Source: Pararhodobacter sp. (GTDB lineage Bacteria; Pseudomonadota; Alphaproteobacteria; Rhodobacterales; Rhodobacteraceae). From it: a stretch of DNA of 64,000 bases. The notes under the pieces were generated by a model that was given only the letters and a program-made list of their open reading frames with translations, had not been told where the DNA came from and did no database searches. The stretch is taken from positions 62,001 through 126,000 of the forward strand of contig JAFIEK010000007.1 in the NCBI GenBank assembly GCA_020832545.1, written 5' to 3'. The position numbers and the translations under genes were made by a program. How positions within the stretch are numbered: the stretch's first letter is position 1; every line of letters begins with the position of its first letter. Positions 26,701 through 34,849 of this stretch are shown here, piece by piece.

Positions 26701-27125
26701 TGCGGGCTGGAGCCATAGGCATTGCCATGTTTGAGCGCGTCGCCCGCCCGGTCCACACCGGGCCCCTTGCCATACCAAAGGCCGAAAACCCCCTGCACCT
26801 CGGCGCGCGGATTGGTTTCCACCTGCTGGCTTCCCAAAATCGCGGTGGCGGCCAGATCCTCATTCACCGCCGGCAGAAACTCGATCCGACCGTCCTTCAG
26901 CAAATCACTTGAGCGCCACAGTTCCAGATCCAGCGCTCCCAAGGGCGAACCGCGATAGCCTGATACCAGACCGCCCGTATTCAACCCTGCGGCCCGGTCG
27001 CGCCGCGCCTGATCCAGCACGACGCGTACCAATGCCTGAGTGCCGGTCAGGAAAACCCGGCCTTCGCGGCGGGTATAGCGATCGGCAATGGCGTAATCGT
27101 CGAGCGGGCGGAGCGGAGCATTCAT
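23724..27125 (-). CDS. ior: Indolepyruvate ferredoxin oxidoreductase, IorA-IorB fusion
   Basis: A 1133-residue single-chain 2-oxoacid oxidoreductase that converts arylpyruvates such as indolepyruvate to aryl-acetyl-CoA with reduction of an electron carrier. The N-terminal two thirds is IorA-like (pyrimidine-binding and TPP domains: GIGCHFMASWMNRETTSLIQ, MGGEGVNW). A cysteine-rich segment follows at ~630-670 (VCEGCGDCSKESNCLS; CNKDYSCLNGFCPSF), and the IorB-like gamma domain starts near residue 719 (LLVTGVGGTGVVTVGALI). Large fused forms of this size are usual in Proteobacteria. An Lrp-family gene is divergent, so it is a likely target for amino-acid-responsive control in aromatic amino acid breakdown. 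Confidence 0.93.
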   Translation of the reverse strand: MNAPLRPLDDYAIADRYTRREGRVFLTGTQALVRVVLDQARRDRAAGLNTGGLVSGYRGSPLGALDLELWRSSDLLKDGRIEFLPAVNEDLAATAILGSQQVETNPRAEVQGVFGLWYGKGPGVDRAGDALKHGNAYGSSPHGGVLVVAGDDHGCVSSSMPHQSDVAFMSWFMPTLNPSNVAEFLSFGAWGYALSRYSGMWVGFKAVSDVVESGMSLELPRDPVFITPNHEMPATGLHYRWPDLPGFQIEERMEAKKQAVFAFADANPIDRRIHDLPRARFGFVSTGKAHHDLMEALRLLGLSRDECARLGIDVYKVGMVWPLARRAALEFVAGKEEILVIEEKRGIIESQLKEYFYDWDGSKPRLMVGKRDERGERLIPWTGELSSRQLLPIVARRLDRLFPDEGFTARAKAILAKRAPLLNIPGATRTPYFCSGCPHNTSTKVPEGSKALAGIGCHFMASWMNRETTSLIQMGGEGVNWAASSMFTGKDHVFQNLGEGTWYHSGSMAIRQAIAARANITYKILYNDAVAMTGGQPVDGPVSVQAIAQICRAEGVERLALVSDDIGKFTKADFPSGTSFHERRTLDAVQRELREVQGVSVLIYEQACATEKRRRRKRGTLEDPQKFVMINELVCEGCGDCSKESNCLSVEPVETEFGPKRRINQSNCNKDYSCLNGFCPSFVTIEGAPRLKPKPRAHSAIEAALSALPEPELSVLDKPYDLLVTGVGGTGVVTVGALISMAAHLEGRGASVLDFTGFAQKFGPVLSYLRLAPRPADLQQVRIDEASADALIGCDIVVSTAPKASACLRPGTKAVVTLTGMPTGDIVLNRDASLKIPERLQSLEAAVEAPVGAIDAGRLAEALLGDTVYANILMLGFAWQSGLVPVSLGALERAISLNGVAISENRRAFALGRLAAVNPALLTEAVGGSPKEQTLDEVIARRAAFLTEYQNAAYAERYRQNLRPVLALGDDTLSHSAARSLFKLMTYKDEYEVARLHRDPVFAERIAQGFGPGAKVNYHMAPPLWPGGTDARGRPHKRRFSGALMRPAFALLARMKRLRGTALDPFGYHPERKLERELITWFEELLARAADEAPADMTRWRAILAAPMGIRGYGPVKAEAAGKVRTEVAERLG

Positions 27126-27210
27126 GGCTGTGCCTTTCTCGGTGAGCTTGAAGGAACTTATCCCAAACGGTCCGAAAAGATGTGCCAGATTTACCGGTTT
27201 TGCGGGTTAG

Positions 27211-27230
27211 TTGTTGAAAATTTATTCGTG
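27211..27230. promoter_or_regulatory. AT-rich candidate Lrp-type operator
   Basis: The 143-base divergent region between ior and the Lrp gene has an AT-rich patch with an imperfect dyad GAAAATTTATTC (27216-27227). Lrp/AsnC proteins favour such sites near their own promoters. Inferred from composition and position only. Confidence 0.35.
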
Positions 27231-27268
27231 AACGGCCATGTAACCGGCAGGACAATCCGGAAAGCAAT

Positions 27269-27727
27269 ATGGAACTGGAAGAACGAGACTGGCGCCTTCT
27301 GGAGCATCTGCAAATCGATGCGCGCCTCACCAATCAAGATCTGGCAGATCGGCTGGGGATGTCACCCTCAGCCTGTTGGCGACGGGTCCGTCAACTGGAA
27401 GAGGCCGGTATCATCGCAGGGTATCGTGCCACGGTGGATGCGCGCCGCGCCGGAATGGAGTTTCATGCGATCCTCCATGTGCAACTGACGCGCCATACCC
27501 GTGAGATTGTCGATCGCTTCATTGCCGAAGTGCTGCGCCACGACGAAGTGCTCGATTGTTTTGCCACCACCGGGACAGCCGATTATCATCTACGCATATT
27601 GTGCCGTGATCTGGACGCCTTCAATGCCTTCATGGAACGCACCCTGTTCCGGCTTGATGGTATTGCCAATATCCAGACCAATCTTGTCCTGCGACATGTA
27701 AAACGCGCTGCAATCATCCGGGGCTGA
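27269..27727 (+). CDS. Lrp/AsnC-family transcriptional regulator
   Basis: A 152-residue regulator. The N-terminal helix-turn-helix (~3-50: RDWRLLEHLQIDARLTNQDL, ADRLGMSPSACWRRVRQLEE) and a C-terminal RAM effector domain (~65-145, with CFATTGTADYHLRILCRDLD) are typical. It is transcribed away from the fused indolepyruvate oxidoreductase and likely controls it in response to an aromatic amino acid. The ATG at 27269 is the natural start, although its ribosome-binding site (GGAAAGC) is modest. The chemotaxis island begins beyond its 3' end. Confidence 0.92.
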   Translation: MELEERDWRLLEHLQIDARLTNQDLADRLGMSPSACWRRVRQLEEAGIIAGYRATVDARRAGMEFHAILHVQLTRHTREIVDRFIAEVLRHDEVLDCFATTGTADYHLRILCRDLDAFNAFMERTLFRLDGIANIQTNLVLRHVKRAAIIRG

Positions 27728-27837
27728 CCGGGTGCGCAGTACACGGGTTTGCAATCGCTTCGCCGGCGGACAGCACGCGACATCGTCCACCGGCCATGAC
27801 ACTTTTATGCAGCCTGCGTCTGGTATGGGTCTATCGC

Positions 27838-28380
27838 TCAGAACAGATCAACGTCACCTGCGTCTGACGCGAGTGACGGCGGCTTGCGCGGTACATGAGG
27901 CGCTATCATCGGCTCTTCACGCGTTGCCTGCATTTTCAACACCTGCGCCCGCCCGCTTTGCGGCCAGAAACGCACCCGGCGGCCTTGCGTCCCGCCCAGA
28001 CACTCACTGACCAGTGGTATTCCTTCATCCTCAAGGAAAGATCTCGCAAAGGCCGCGTTGTTCTGGCCAATGTCAGACAGCGTGCGGACCACACTTGCCC
28101 CCCCGAAAAGCTTGGCCTCAAGCCCGCTGCGCTGCGCCCCTTTGCGCAGCAGGGCGTTGATCAGTTGCTCCATTGCGTAGGCACCATATTTGATATTCTG
28201 CCGATCCCTTGGATCGGCACCCGGCAGAAGGAAATGGTTCATTCCCCCGATACCGCGCGATGGATCAAAAATACACGCGGCAACACATGAACCCAGGATC
28301 GTCGTTATGAGATCGTCCGGATGACTCGCGATCCGGAACTCGCCCTGGATGACATTGATGACATTCTGACCCCGGACCAT
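27838..28380 (-). CDS. cheD: Chemoreceptor glutamine deamidase CheD
   Basis: A 180-residue enzyme that deamidates specific glutamines on chemoreceptors and may interact with CheY- or CheC-type proteins. The catalytic triad aligns with Thermotoga CheD: T26, C32 (GSCVAACIFDP) and H49 (GGMNHFLLPG), with the same 6- and 17-residue spacing. It lies 12 bases after cheB on the same strand, so both adaptation enzymes form one short transcript. The basic C-terminal tail (~150-180) is not conserved. No receptor gene is in the window. Confidence 0.93.
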   Translation of the reverse strand: MVRGQNVINVIQGEFRIASHPDDLITTILGSCVAACIFDPSRGIGGMNHFLLPGADPRDRQNIKYGAYAMEQLINALLRKGAQRSGLEAKLFGGASVVRTLSDIGQNNAAFARSFLEDEGIPLVSECLGGTQGRRVRFWPQSGRAQVLKMQATREEPMIAPHVPRKPPSLASDAGDVDLF

Positions 28381-28392
28381 TCTGCTCTGTCC

Positions 28393-29424
28393 CTAGCCCG
28401 CCATGGCATTTGAATCGCGGCAAGCCATCAGAATCGCCGAGCCGATGCGCGACAATGGCAATTCCTGCATCGCCGCACCGATCTCGACTGCCGCACGGGG
28501 CATGCCATATACAGTGCTGGTGAACCGGTCCTGAACGATGGTCCGGCCGCCATGTCGCCGGATCTCCAGCAAACCCTCGGCGCCATCTCGTCCCATCCCG
28601 GTCAACAAAACCCCGACCACGCCCTCACCCAACGCCACCGCAGAACGGAACAGCATATCGACCGATGGTCGATGGCCGGATACCGGCTCTCCGGGGATCA
28701 GCTTGCAAAAGGGAGATCGCCCTGCGCGAATCACGAGATGACGCTGATCTTCCGGAGCAACATAGACACGCCCGACCTCAAGTGGTGCCCCTTGCCGGGC
28801 TTCGCTAACCTTGGCAAGACAATGGCGATCCAGGCGTTGTACAAGGCCGGGCACGAATTCCGGTCGAATATGCTGAACGATCAGCGTGGGCGGACAATCC
28901 GGCGGATAACTCGCCAACACACTTAAAAGCGCCTCTATCCCGCCGGTCGACGAACCGATGACGACGCAGCGTGAATAGGTTGCATCGCCACCTCCACGCC
29001 CGCCTTGGCCACCGAGTTCCAGCCGCCCCGACATCGTATGCGTCCCACTCCGCCCCGAGATGCAAGCGCGGATCTGATCTGCATTGACCGATTCGTCGAT
29101 CACGGCGAACGCGGCCTTGCTTCCGCCACGCGCGTATCGCGATTCAGGCCTGCCATATATAACGCACCGCAACCCCAAGGCATCCAGCAACGCCCCGTAC
29201 ATCAGAAACTCCGGTTGCGCCGCCATCTCCTCGCAAATGACCACCACATCGGGGTGATGCAACTCGGTCAGGTTGTAACAATCGGTCAGGTTGGTGACCG
29301 GGGTCATGAGATCCATGGCCGCATCAGCCGTGAACTGAGGTGCCAGCCGCCGCAATCGATGCGGCCGGTCGTCTGCAAGCAATACACGAAATCGAGACAC
29401 GAGGCGGGATCCTGACAGATGCAT
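28393..29424 (-). CDS. cheB: Chemotaxis response regulator methylesterase CheB, vestigial receiver
   Basis: A 343-residue CheB. The C-terminal methylesterase domain has the catalytic Ser (VIGSSTGGIEA), His (LIVQHIRPE) and Asp (LTGMGRDGAEG), so it should remove methyl groups from receptor glutamates. The N-terminal receiver is unusual. The acidic pair is present (VLLADDRP), but where CheB normally has a phospho-acceptor Asp (pattern TLDVEMP) this reads VICEEMA, and no Lys of the KP motif is seen. Control by phosphorylation is probably lost. I start at the ATG at 29424; a GTG at 29439 is possible. cheD follows 12 bases later. Confidence 0.9.
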   Translation of the reverse strand: MHLSGSRLVSRFRVLLADDRPHRLRRLAPQFTADAAMDLMTPVTNLTDCYNLTELHHPDVVVICEEMAAQPEFLMYGALLDALGLRCVIYGRPESRYARGGSKAAFAVIDESVNADQIRACISGRSGTHTMSGRLELGGQGGRGGGDATYSRCVVIGSSTGGIEALLSVLASYPPDCPPTLIVQHIRPEFVPGLVQRLDRHCLAKVSEARQGAPLEVGRVYVAPEDQRHLVIRAGRSPFCKLIPGEPVSGHRPSVDMLFRSAVALGEGVVGVLLTGMGRDGAEGLLEIRRHGGRTIVQDRFTSTVYGMPRAAVEIGAAMQELPLSRIGSAILMACRDSNAMAG

Positions 29425-29970
29425 CCTGACCGCGAACACCGGCCACAGATCCTGAATGAACCAGAAAGATTAACAGCTCAGAAACATGGAGCGATTTAAG
29501 GAGACCGATTTTGATCTTCCCAGATTAAGAGGTTTTTCACTTCCAGGCCCTAATTCTGATCTTCGAGCAGTCCGGACAACGCCCGGAATGCGGAACAGGT
29601 CGAAGAAACACTTGGGCCTTTCGATGATTCGGAGAACGAAGATGAATGTGCGAGGACTGGCGGGCGACGTGCCTGGCGACAAGCGGCAATTTGTGACTGG
29701 GGCCGCATGGTTTCAGGGGTTGGAACCGCGATCTCAAGGGGCATTCGCTGTCAAAGCGGCCACGTGCCAGTTCATCCGTCGCACGACGACCGGTCAGGCC
29801 GTCACCGCCATTGCTGCCCTTTTCCGCACCGCAGGCATGGTCTGGCATCGCGTCTCCAGCGGCTGCTTCAGAGGCAAAAACCCATGATTGCCCACCTTCA
29901 AGCTCAGCAAATCTCACTGCAACCGGAACCCGCTCAATCGATCGTGTTCCGCTCTATCAGGGATCAGAAA
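29425..29970. other. Gap between the divergent chemotaxis operons, no supported gene
   Basis: About 546 bases. A plus-strand open frame (29486-29887) ends in an ATGA overlap with an upstream in-frame ATG of the STAS gene and has a plausible internal start at 29642 (82 codons, GGAGAACGAAG before it). Its codon use is flat and I recognise no domain. The region should contain the promoters of both che operons; I find no convincing -35/-10, sigma-54 or flagellar-sigma match. It may contain a decayed gene. Confidence 0.5.
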
Positions 29971-30261
29971 ATGAAAGGAACGCTCAAACTCGCCGCGTCC
30001 ATGGACAGCCTGGCAACAGAGCATCTCGCGGCGGAACTGGCGCATCAACGCGGACACTCGCTTTCGCTGGACGCCGGAAATGTCTCATTCATTGGTGCGC
30101 TTGCTCTGCAGCTGCTGATTGTCGCCCATCGACAATGGTTAAACGACGATAAGTCTTTTCAGATTGTCGATCCCTCACTCGCCTTTCTTGACGGGATAGC
30201 ACAGATGGGGGTCCGCAATGCCGACATCGGACTTCCGGAACCGTCAGAGGTGCCAGAATGA
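29971..30261 (+). CDS. STAS-domain protein of the chemotaxis operon
   Basis: A 96-residue single STAS domain (SLSLDAGNVSFIGALALQLL, FQIVDPSLAFLDGIAQMGV). Anti-anti-sigma proteins of this fold usually carry a phosphorylatable Ser in an I-D-S-x-G context; here the turn reads FIGALAL with no Ser, so a classical kinase switch is unlikely. The ATG at 29971 follows AGGGA by seven bases; an in-frame ATG at 29884 would add 29 residues. Its stop overlaps cheY by four bases. Small STAS proteins head several roseobacter-type che clusters as I recall; a regulatory or scaffold role is inferred. Confidence 0.78.
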   Translation: MKGTLKLAASMDSLATEHLAAELAHQRGHSLSLDAGNVSFIGALALQLLIVAHRQWLNDDKSFQIVDPSLAFLDGIAQMGVRNADIGLPEPSEVPE

Positions 30262-30638
30262 CCTTGCGCGTCCTAGCGGTCGATGACTCACGCACCATGC
30301 GAAACCTCCTGAGTGCCGCATTGGTCCAGGCTGGTTTTGATGTCGATCTAGCCGAAGACGGTGAAGATGGATTGCAAAGGCTGAGTGAAACCAGCCCGGA
30401 CATTGTGATCACCGACATCAATATGCCCAGACTTGATGGCTTCGGCCTCATTGAGGCCATCCGAGGTTCTCTGGGCAACCGCCACTTGCCAATCCTTGTC
30501 CTGACAACGGAAAGCGCCCCGGAGTTGAAGGCCCGCGCCCGGGCATCCGGCGCAACAGGTTGGATCGTGAAGCCTTTTGATGAAACGAAACTCGTCGCCG
30601 CGATAGAGCGTGTCACTATGCCAAGGGGCGAAGTATGA
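30258..30638 (+). CDS. cheY: CheY-type response regulator 1
   Basis: A 126-residue single receiver domain. The acidic pocket VDDSRTM, phospho-acceptor Asp in DIVITDINMPRLDG, switch Thr in LVLTTES and Lys in IVKPFDETK are all present, so it should be phosphorylated by CheA. It overlaps the STAS gene before it and cheA after it by four bases each (ATGA), giving tight coupling. It may be the output regulator or a phosphate sink; the second CheY at 34090 could take the other role. Confidence 0.92.
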   Translation: MTLRVLAVDDSRTMRNLLSAALVQAGFDVDLAEDGEDGLQRLSETSPDIVITDINMPRLDGFGLIEAIRGSLGNRHLPILVLTTESAPELKARARASGATGWIVKPFDETKLVAAIERVTMPRGEV

Positions 30639-32731
30639 GTATCATTATATCAGACGATTTCCGTGAATCCTTCTTCCAGGAATGTGAAGACCTGCTTGAA
30701 GCAATGAACGACGGTTTTCGCCTTATGGCTGATGATCAGCACGAGATCGAAACCGTTCACGCAGTCTTTCGCGCGGTGCACTCCATCAAGGGTGGCGCAG
30801 GAGCATTTGGGCTGGATAAGCTGGTGGATTTCGCCCACCATTTTGAAACCGCACTGGACAAATTGCGCTCTGGAAAACTCGACCTTGACGATGACGTTCT
30901 GGCGCTTTTCCAGCGATGCGGCGACCATCTTGCAGACCTCGTCGCCGCAGCCCGAGAGGGTGCAGAGATGGAGGAAGGTATCGGTTCTCACCTGCAAGCA
31001 GAGTTGGACGAAGCCATAGGCTCAACGCCGCAGGACGAAGAAATCGCTCCGGTTGAATTTCAGCCAATGGGCCTGGACATGGATCTGTGTCTCGGTCCCG
31101 CGTCGCCCGGCCGATACAAGATCGATTTCGCACCCGAGGCCGAACTTTTCCGTTCGGGCAATGAGCCGGCACTCCTGTTCCGCGCCCTGTCCCGCCTCGG
31201 CAAGCTCACGGTCCGCATTGACACAGATGCCCTTCCCAAGTTCACCGAACTGGATTGCACGAAACCGCATCTGCATTGGCTGCTCATGCTGGAAAGTGCC
31301 GAACCCCTTGATGCCATCACTGACACCTTCGAGTTCGTGGAAGGAATGTGCCGCCTTGAAATCACCGAGGACGAGGCGCTGGACGTTCAGAACCCCGACG
31401 CGAGTACTTCACTACAGGACATCATCGCGCAGACAGACGCGCCGGTAGACGAACCCTTGCGCACTGCAAAACAACCGCAGGCCAGTAGTCGCAACGAAAC
31501 GAACAACCGCGGCAGTGGAGCTACGATCCGGGTTGATCTGGAGCGGGTGGACAAGCTCATCAACCTGGTTGGGGAACTGGTGATCAAGGAGGCGATGCTC
31601 TCGCAATCGATATCCAATATCGCTCTGCCCTCAGAGAACGAGGTTTCCGTCGGCCTGGAAAGCCTGAAACAGCTTGCCGGTGAAATCCAGGAAGGCGTGA
31701 TGGCTATTCGCGCGCAGCCGGTTAAACCCATGTTCCAGCGTATGTCCAGGATCGTCCGCGAGGCCGGAATTGCAACCGGTAAACGGGTCCGACTGGTAAC
31801 ACAGGGCGAGCATACCGAAGTGGACAAGACAGTCATTGAGCGTCTGGTCGATCCTTTGACCCATATGATCCGCAATGCCGTGGATCACGGGCTTGAAGAC
31901 ACAGAAACGCGCCGCAGCGCGGGCAAACCGGACGAAGGGACTGTGATCTTGTCGGCGGCCCATCGTTCCGGACGCGTGATGATCGACATTTCTGACGACG
32001 GTGGTGGAATAAACCGATCAAAGGTCAGGAAAATCGCCGAAGGGAAAGGCCTGGTGTCGGCAGAAGCCGATCTCAGTCCTACAGAGATCGACAACCTCCT
32101 GTTTCTGCCCGGGTTCTCATCAAAAGAGGAAGTGTCAGCCCTTTCAGGTCGCGGTGTCGGTCTGGATGTCGCTCGCAGCGAGGTGCAGGCGCTGGGTGGA
32201 CGGGTCTCCATCACGTCCAATCCAGGAGAAGGAACTACTTTCTCCATCAGCCTGCCACTGACTCTCGCGGTTCTGGAAGGAATGGTTATCGAAGTCGCCG
32301 ATCAGACGATGGTTGTTCCGATCACGGCGATTCAGGAGACACTACAACCGAGAACCGCCGAGATTCATCAAATCGGACAGGATGGCCGCGTCGTGGTCAA
32401 TCGAGAGCGCCTTGTCCCGATCGTTGACTTGGGCGAAGTCTTCGGGTTCCGGCCTGCGCCCGCCGTACTCGACAACCATGTTCTGCTACTGGTTGAAACT
32501 GATAATGGCCGACACTGTGCTTTGATCGTGGACGGAATCCAGGATCAGCGCCAAGTGGTGATCAAGAGTCTGGAAAGCAACTACGGTCATGTCAACGGGG
32601 TCGCGGCTGCCACAATCCTTGGTGATGGGCGGATTGCACTGATCATCGATCCCGACGGGATCATCAGAGATGCTGCCGGCCAAGTCGGCGCTGAACTTCA
32701 ATTCTACTCTGCGGGACAATGCCATGCTTGA
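30635..32731 (+). CDS. cheA: Chemotaxis histidine kinase CheA
   Basis: A 698-residue kinase that phosphorylates CheY proteins in response to receptor state. The Hpt domain is at ~1-105 with phospho-accepting H49 ([12 protein letters not shown]). A regulator-binding region lies at ~140-260, a Q/N-rich linker near 290, the dimerisation helices at ~305-370, and the ATPase domain with N box near 406 ([14 protein letters not shown]), G1 ([10 protein letters not shown]) near 450 and G2 (GRGVGLDVA) near 505. A CheW-like coupling domain is at ~545-690. All key residues are kept. It overlaps cheW by eight bases. Confidence 0.95.
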   Translation: MSIIISDDFRESFFQECEDLLEAMNDGFRLMADDQHEIETVHAVFRAVHSIKGGAGAFGLDKLVDFAHHFETALDKLRSGKLDLDDDVLALFQRCGDHLADLVAAAREGAEMEEGIGSHLQAELDEAIGSTPQDEEIAPVEFQPMGLDMDLCLGPASPGRYKIDFAPEAELFRSGNEPALLFRALSRLGKLTVRIDTDALPKFTELDCTKPHLHWLLMLESAEPLDAITDTFEFVEGMCRLEITEDEALDVQNPDASTSLQDIIAQTDAPVDEPLRTAKQPQASSRNETNNRGSGATIRVDLERVDKLINLVGELVIKEAMLSQSISNIALPSENEVSVGLESLKQLAGEIQEGVMAIRAQPVKPMFQRMSRIVREAGIATGKRVRLVTQGEHTEVDKTVIERLVDPLTHMIRNAVDHGLEDTETRRSAGKPDEGTVILSAAHRSGRVMIDISDDGGGINRSKVRKIAEGKGLVSAEADLSPTEIDNLLFLPGFSSKEEVSALSGRGVGLDVARSEVQALGGRVSITSNPGEGTTFSISLPLTLAVLEGMVIEVADQTMVVPITAIQETLQPRTAEIHQIGQDGRVVVNRERLVPIVDLGEVFGFRPAPAVLDNHVLLLVETDNGRHCALIVDGIQDQRQVVIKSLESNYGHVNGVAAATILGDGRIALIIDPDGIIRDAAGQVGAELQFYSAGQCHA

Positions 32732-33191
32732 TGATGTAACAGGAACACGCACAGTCGATCGCGAAGTCGTCGCCTTTCGAGTTGCGGGTCAGGACTTTTG
32801 TATCGACATCATGTCGGTTCGAGAGATCCGTGGTTGGACAGAAACAACAATCCTCCCGCATGCCCAGCGTTTCGTGAAGGGTGTCATTAACCTGCGTGGT
32901 TCGGTCGTTCCGGTCGTAGATCTGTCCGAACGCCTGGGCCTCGGTATGATTGAACCCGGTCCGCGCCACGTCATCATTATCACTGTCATTGGCACACAGA
33001 CCGTCGGACTTCTGGCTGAGGTTGTGTCTGATATCCTGACGGTAAGCGACGACTCTATGCAACCGGTGCCGGACATCGCATCAGAATCTGCGCGGGCATA
33101 TATTTCCGGTGTGGTTGTTGCGCAGGAAAAAATGATCCGGAAAATCGATCTGGCCAAGGTTCTTCCGGCCAATGGAAAAGAACTCGCATGA
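32724..33191 (+). CDS. cheW: Chemotaxis coupling protein CheW
   Basis: A 155-residue SH3-like adaptor that joins CheA to receptors. The fold is clear: [60 protein letters not shown]. The ATG at 32724 lies inside the cheA end and follows GGGACAATGCC. It is followed by cheR with a four-base overlap. It is the only cheW in the window, so one adaptor probably serves this kinase. Confidence 0.93.
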   Translation: MLDDVTGTRTVDREVVAFRVAGQDFCIDIMSVREIRGWTETTILPHAQRFVKGVINLRGSVVPVVDLSERLGLGMIEPGPRHVIIITVIGTQTVGLLAEVVSDILTVSDDSMQPVPDIASESARAYISGVVVAQEKMIRKIDLAKVLPANGKELA

Positions 33192-34072
33192 ATGCACCAG
33201 TCACCACTGCGATGAACGGCACGCCAGAACTGTCGATCGGTGACAGGGAGTTCGCTGCTCTTGCGAAGCTCGTTCATGGCGAAAGTGGGATCGTACTCGC
33301 CGATGCCAAGAAGGGTCTCGTTGTGTCACGCCTGGCGCGCCGCTTGCGCGACCTCGGCTTGCGAAGTTTCGGTGAATACTGTCACCTGTTGCAGGCCGAA
33401 GACGGGGCAGACGAGCGGTCCAAGCTTATCTCGGCCTTGACCACAAATGTAACCAAGTTCTATCGCGAAGATCACCATTTCCGATCCTTGGAAGAACAGA
33501 TTTTCCCGGCATTGATCGCCCGCGCGCGCGGCGGCGATCGAATCCGCATCTGGTCGGCTGGCTGCTCAACCGGAGAAGAGCCCTACAGCATTGCAATGGA
33601 ACTACTCGAACTCTGCTCTGACGCCGCAAAACTCGACATCCGCATCCTGGCAACTGATATCGATCCACAGGTCCTCGCCGTCGCAAGCACTGGTCAATAT
33701 ACGGAAACCGCAAGCGCTGGAATCCCCGAAAGCCGGCGCGCACGCTACACATCGCTGCGCAATGGTCGCTATGAAATGTCCAGTGCCCTGCGCGAGCTCA
33801 TAACATTTGCCCCGCTCAATCTGGTCGGTCAATGGCCGATACGCGGCCCCTTCGACGTCATCTTCTGCCGAAACGTTGTGATCTATTTCGATGCGGCAAC
33901 CCAGGAACGTCTCTGGCAACGCTTTGCAGGGCTAATTCCGGTCGGCGGTCACTTGTTCATTGGCCATTCCGAAAGACTTGGCCGATCTGCCGAGCGCTTT
34001 TTCACCACAACAGGCATCACTCAATACCGCCGCACGCATGGGTCGCCCGATCCGACGACCGGTGCATCCTGA
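33188..34072 (+). CDS. cheR: Chemoreceptor methyltransferase CheR
   Basis: A 294-residue SAM-dependent enzyme that methylates receptor glutamates. An N-terminal helical domain (~15-90, with [30 protein letters not shown]) precedes the SAM-binding domain with [20 protein letters not shown] near residue 119 and [14 protein letters not shown] near residue 221. It carries no C-terminal pentapeptide-binding extension that I can see. The ATG at 33188 overlaps cheW by four bases. With CheB and CheD it completes the adaptation set. Confidence 0.95.
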   Translation: MNAPVTTAMNGTPELSIGDREFAALAKLVHGESGIVLADAKKGLVVSRLARRLRDLGLRSFGEYCHLLQAEDGADERSKLISALTTNVTKFYREDHHFRSLEEQIFPALIARARGGDRIRIWSAGCSTGEEPYSIAMELLELCSDAAKLDIRILATDIDPQVLAVASTGQYTETASAGIPESRRARYTSLRNGRYEMSSALRELITFAPLNLVGQWPIRGPFDVIFCRNVVIYFDAATQERLWQRFAGLIPVGGHLFIGHSERLGRSAERFFTTTGITQYRRTHGSPDPTTGAS

Positions 34073-34089
34073 AAGAAAGGAATTTTGGG

Positions 34090-34476
34090 ATGAGTATCAA
34101 GAATCAGCTACATGTTATGGTTGTTGACGACATGGCAACCAGTCGAGGCCTGATCATTCAAGCACTTGAATGGATGGGCATTCGCAACATCGATTTTGCG
34201 ACAGATGGAAACACTGCTTTTCAGCGACTGGTTGCGAAACCGGTGCATCTCGTCGTTTCGGATTTCAACATGCCGGGGGCCGATGGGCTTGCTCTCTTGG
34301 AGGGGTTGCGGCGCAATCGCACCACGCAGCGGATCGGGTTTATCCTCGTAACGGGCGTTGCGGATCCGGTGGTTGTCCGGCGTGGGCAGGAGCTTGGCAT
34401 GAACAATTTTATCAAGAAGCCGTTTTCACCCGAGGGTCTGAAGGCCTGTATCGAGCGAGTTGTCGGCAAACTCTGA
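34090..34476 (+). CDS. cheY: CheY-type response regulator 2
   Basis: A 128-residue single receiver domain with all switch residues: VVDDMATS, phospho-acceptor Asp in LVVSDFNMPGADG, Thr in ILVTGVADP and Lys in FIKKPFSPEG. Its sequence is clearly different from the first CheY at 30258 (F-N-M-P-G-A-D-G versus I-N-M-P-R-L-D-G), so the two have separate roles. Start ATG at 34090 follows AAAGGAATTTTGGG. The next gene, 19 bases on, encodes a small helical protein that may act on a CheY. Confidence 0.92.
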   Translation: MSIKNQLHVMVVDDMATSRGLIIQALEWMGIRNIDFATDGNTAFQRLVAKPVHLVVSDFNMPGADGLALLEGLRRNRTTQRIGFILVTGVADPVVVRRGQELGMNNFIKKPFSPEGLKACIERVVGKL

Positions 34477-34495
34477 CCCTGGGAACCGCAAAGCC

Positions 34496-34849
34496 ATGAG
34501 CACGCAACCTTTGAGCACCGTTCTGATGAATTTGACGCACGAACTGTGCGCGCTCGCAACGCTCGCAGGGAACATTGACCACGCCATTGGGAAGCTTGAG
34601 ATGTCGGCAGACACAGACAGCAAATCTCTGGGAACACTACAAAAAGTGGACTTTCTTCGCCAGTCTCTTGAGTGTCTCGCGCAGTACTCTGGCAACATTG
34701 CCAAACAGGTGAACGGTCCAGTCGTGGTCGATCCGGCAACTGCGGCCCAAGCGCTTCCGCTTCGCGATCTTGCGCGAGGCCTGCTTGGTCAAAATGACAT
34801 CCTTGATCCCTCCGATCGCCAGAACGGTCAGGATGTGTGGCTGTTCTGA
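34496..34849 (+). CDS. Small helical protein at the end of the che operon, CheT/CheZ-like motif
   Basis: A 117-residue protein, the last gene of the che operon. It is predicted mostly helical (~4-35 and ~47-70), with a short C-terminal tail ending in aromatic WLF. The second helix carries D52-x-x-x-Q56 (VDFLRQSLE), the same spacing as the catalytic Asp-Gln pair of the CheZ phosphatase. In Sinorhizobium a small protein, CheT, ends the che operon and has, as I recall, a similar motif. I infer that this may bind or dephosphorylate a CheY, but the match is only motif plus position. Start ATG at 34496 (MSTQPLSTVL). Confidence 0.7.
   Translation: MSTQPLSTVLMNLTHELCALATLAGNIDHAIGKLEMSADTDSKSLGTLQKVDFLRQSLECLAQYSGNIAKQVNGPVVVDPATAAQALPLRDLARGLLGQNDILDPSDRQNGQDVWLF

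Noticed and set aside
29486-29887. 133-codon plus-strand frame before the STAS gene, with ATGA overlap to an upstream STAS start
   Set aside because: No recognisable domain, flat codon use and low-complexity composition. A better STAS start with a good ribosome-binding site lies at 29971. Described as part of the gap instead.
29537-29917. 126-codon minus-strand frame opposite the same region
   Set aside because: No domain or ribosome-binding site; looks like chance reading in GC-rich DNA.
30635-32731. Truncated or degenerate CheA
   Set aside because: The phospho-accepting His and all ATP-binding boxes are present; the kinase looks intact.
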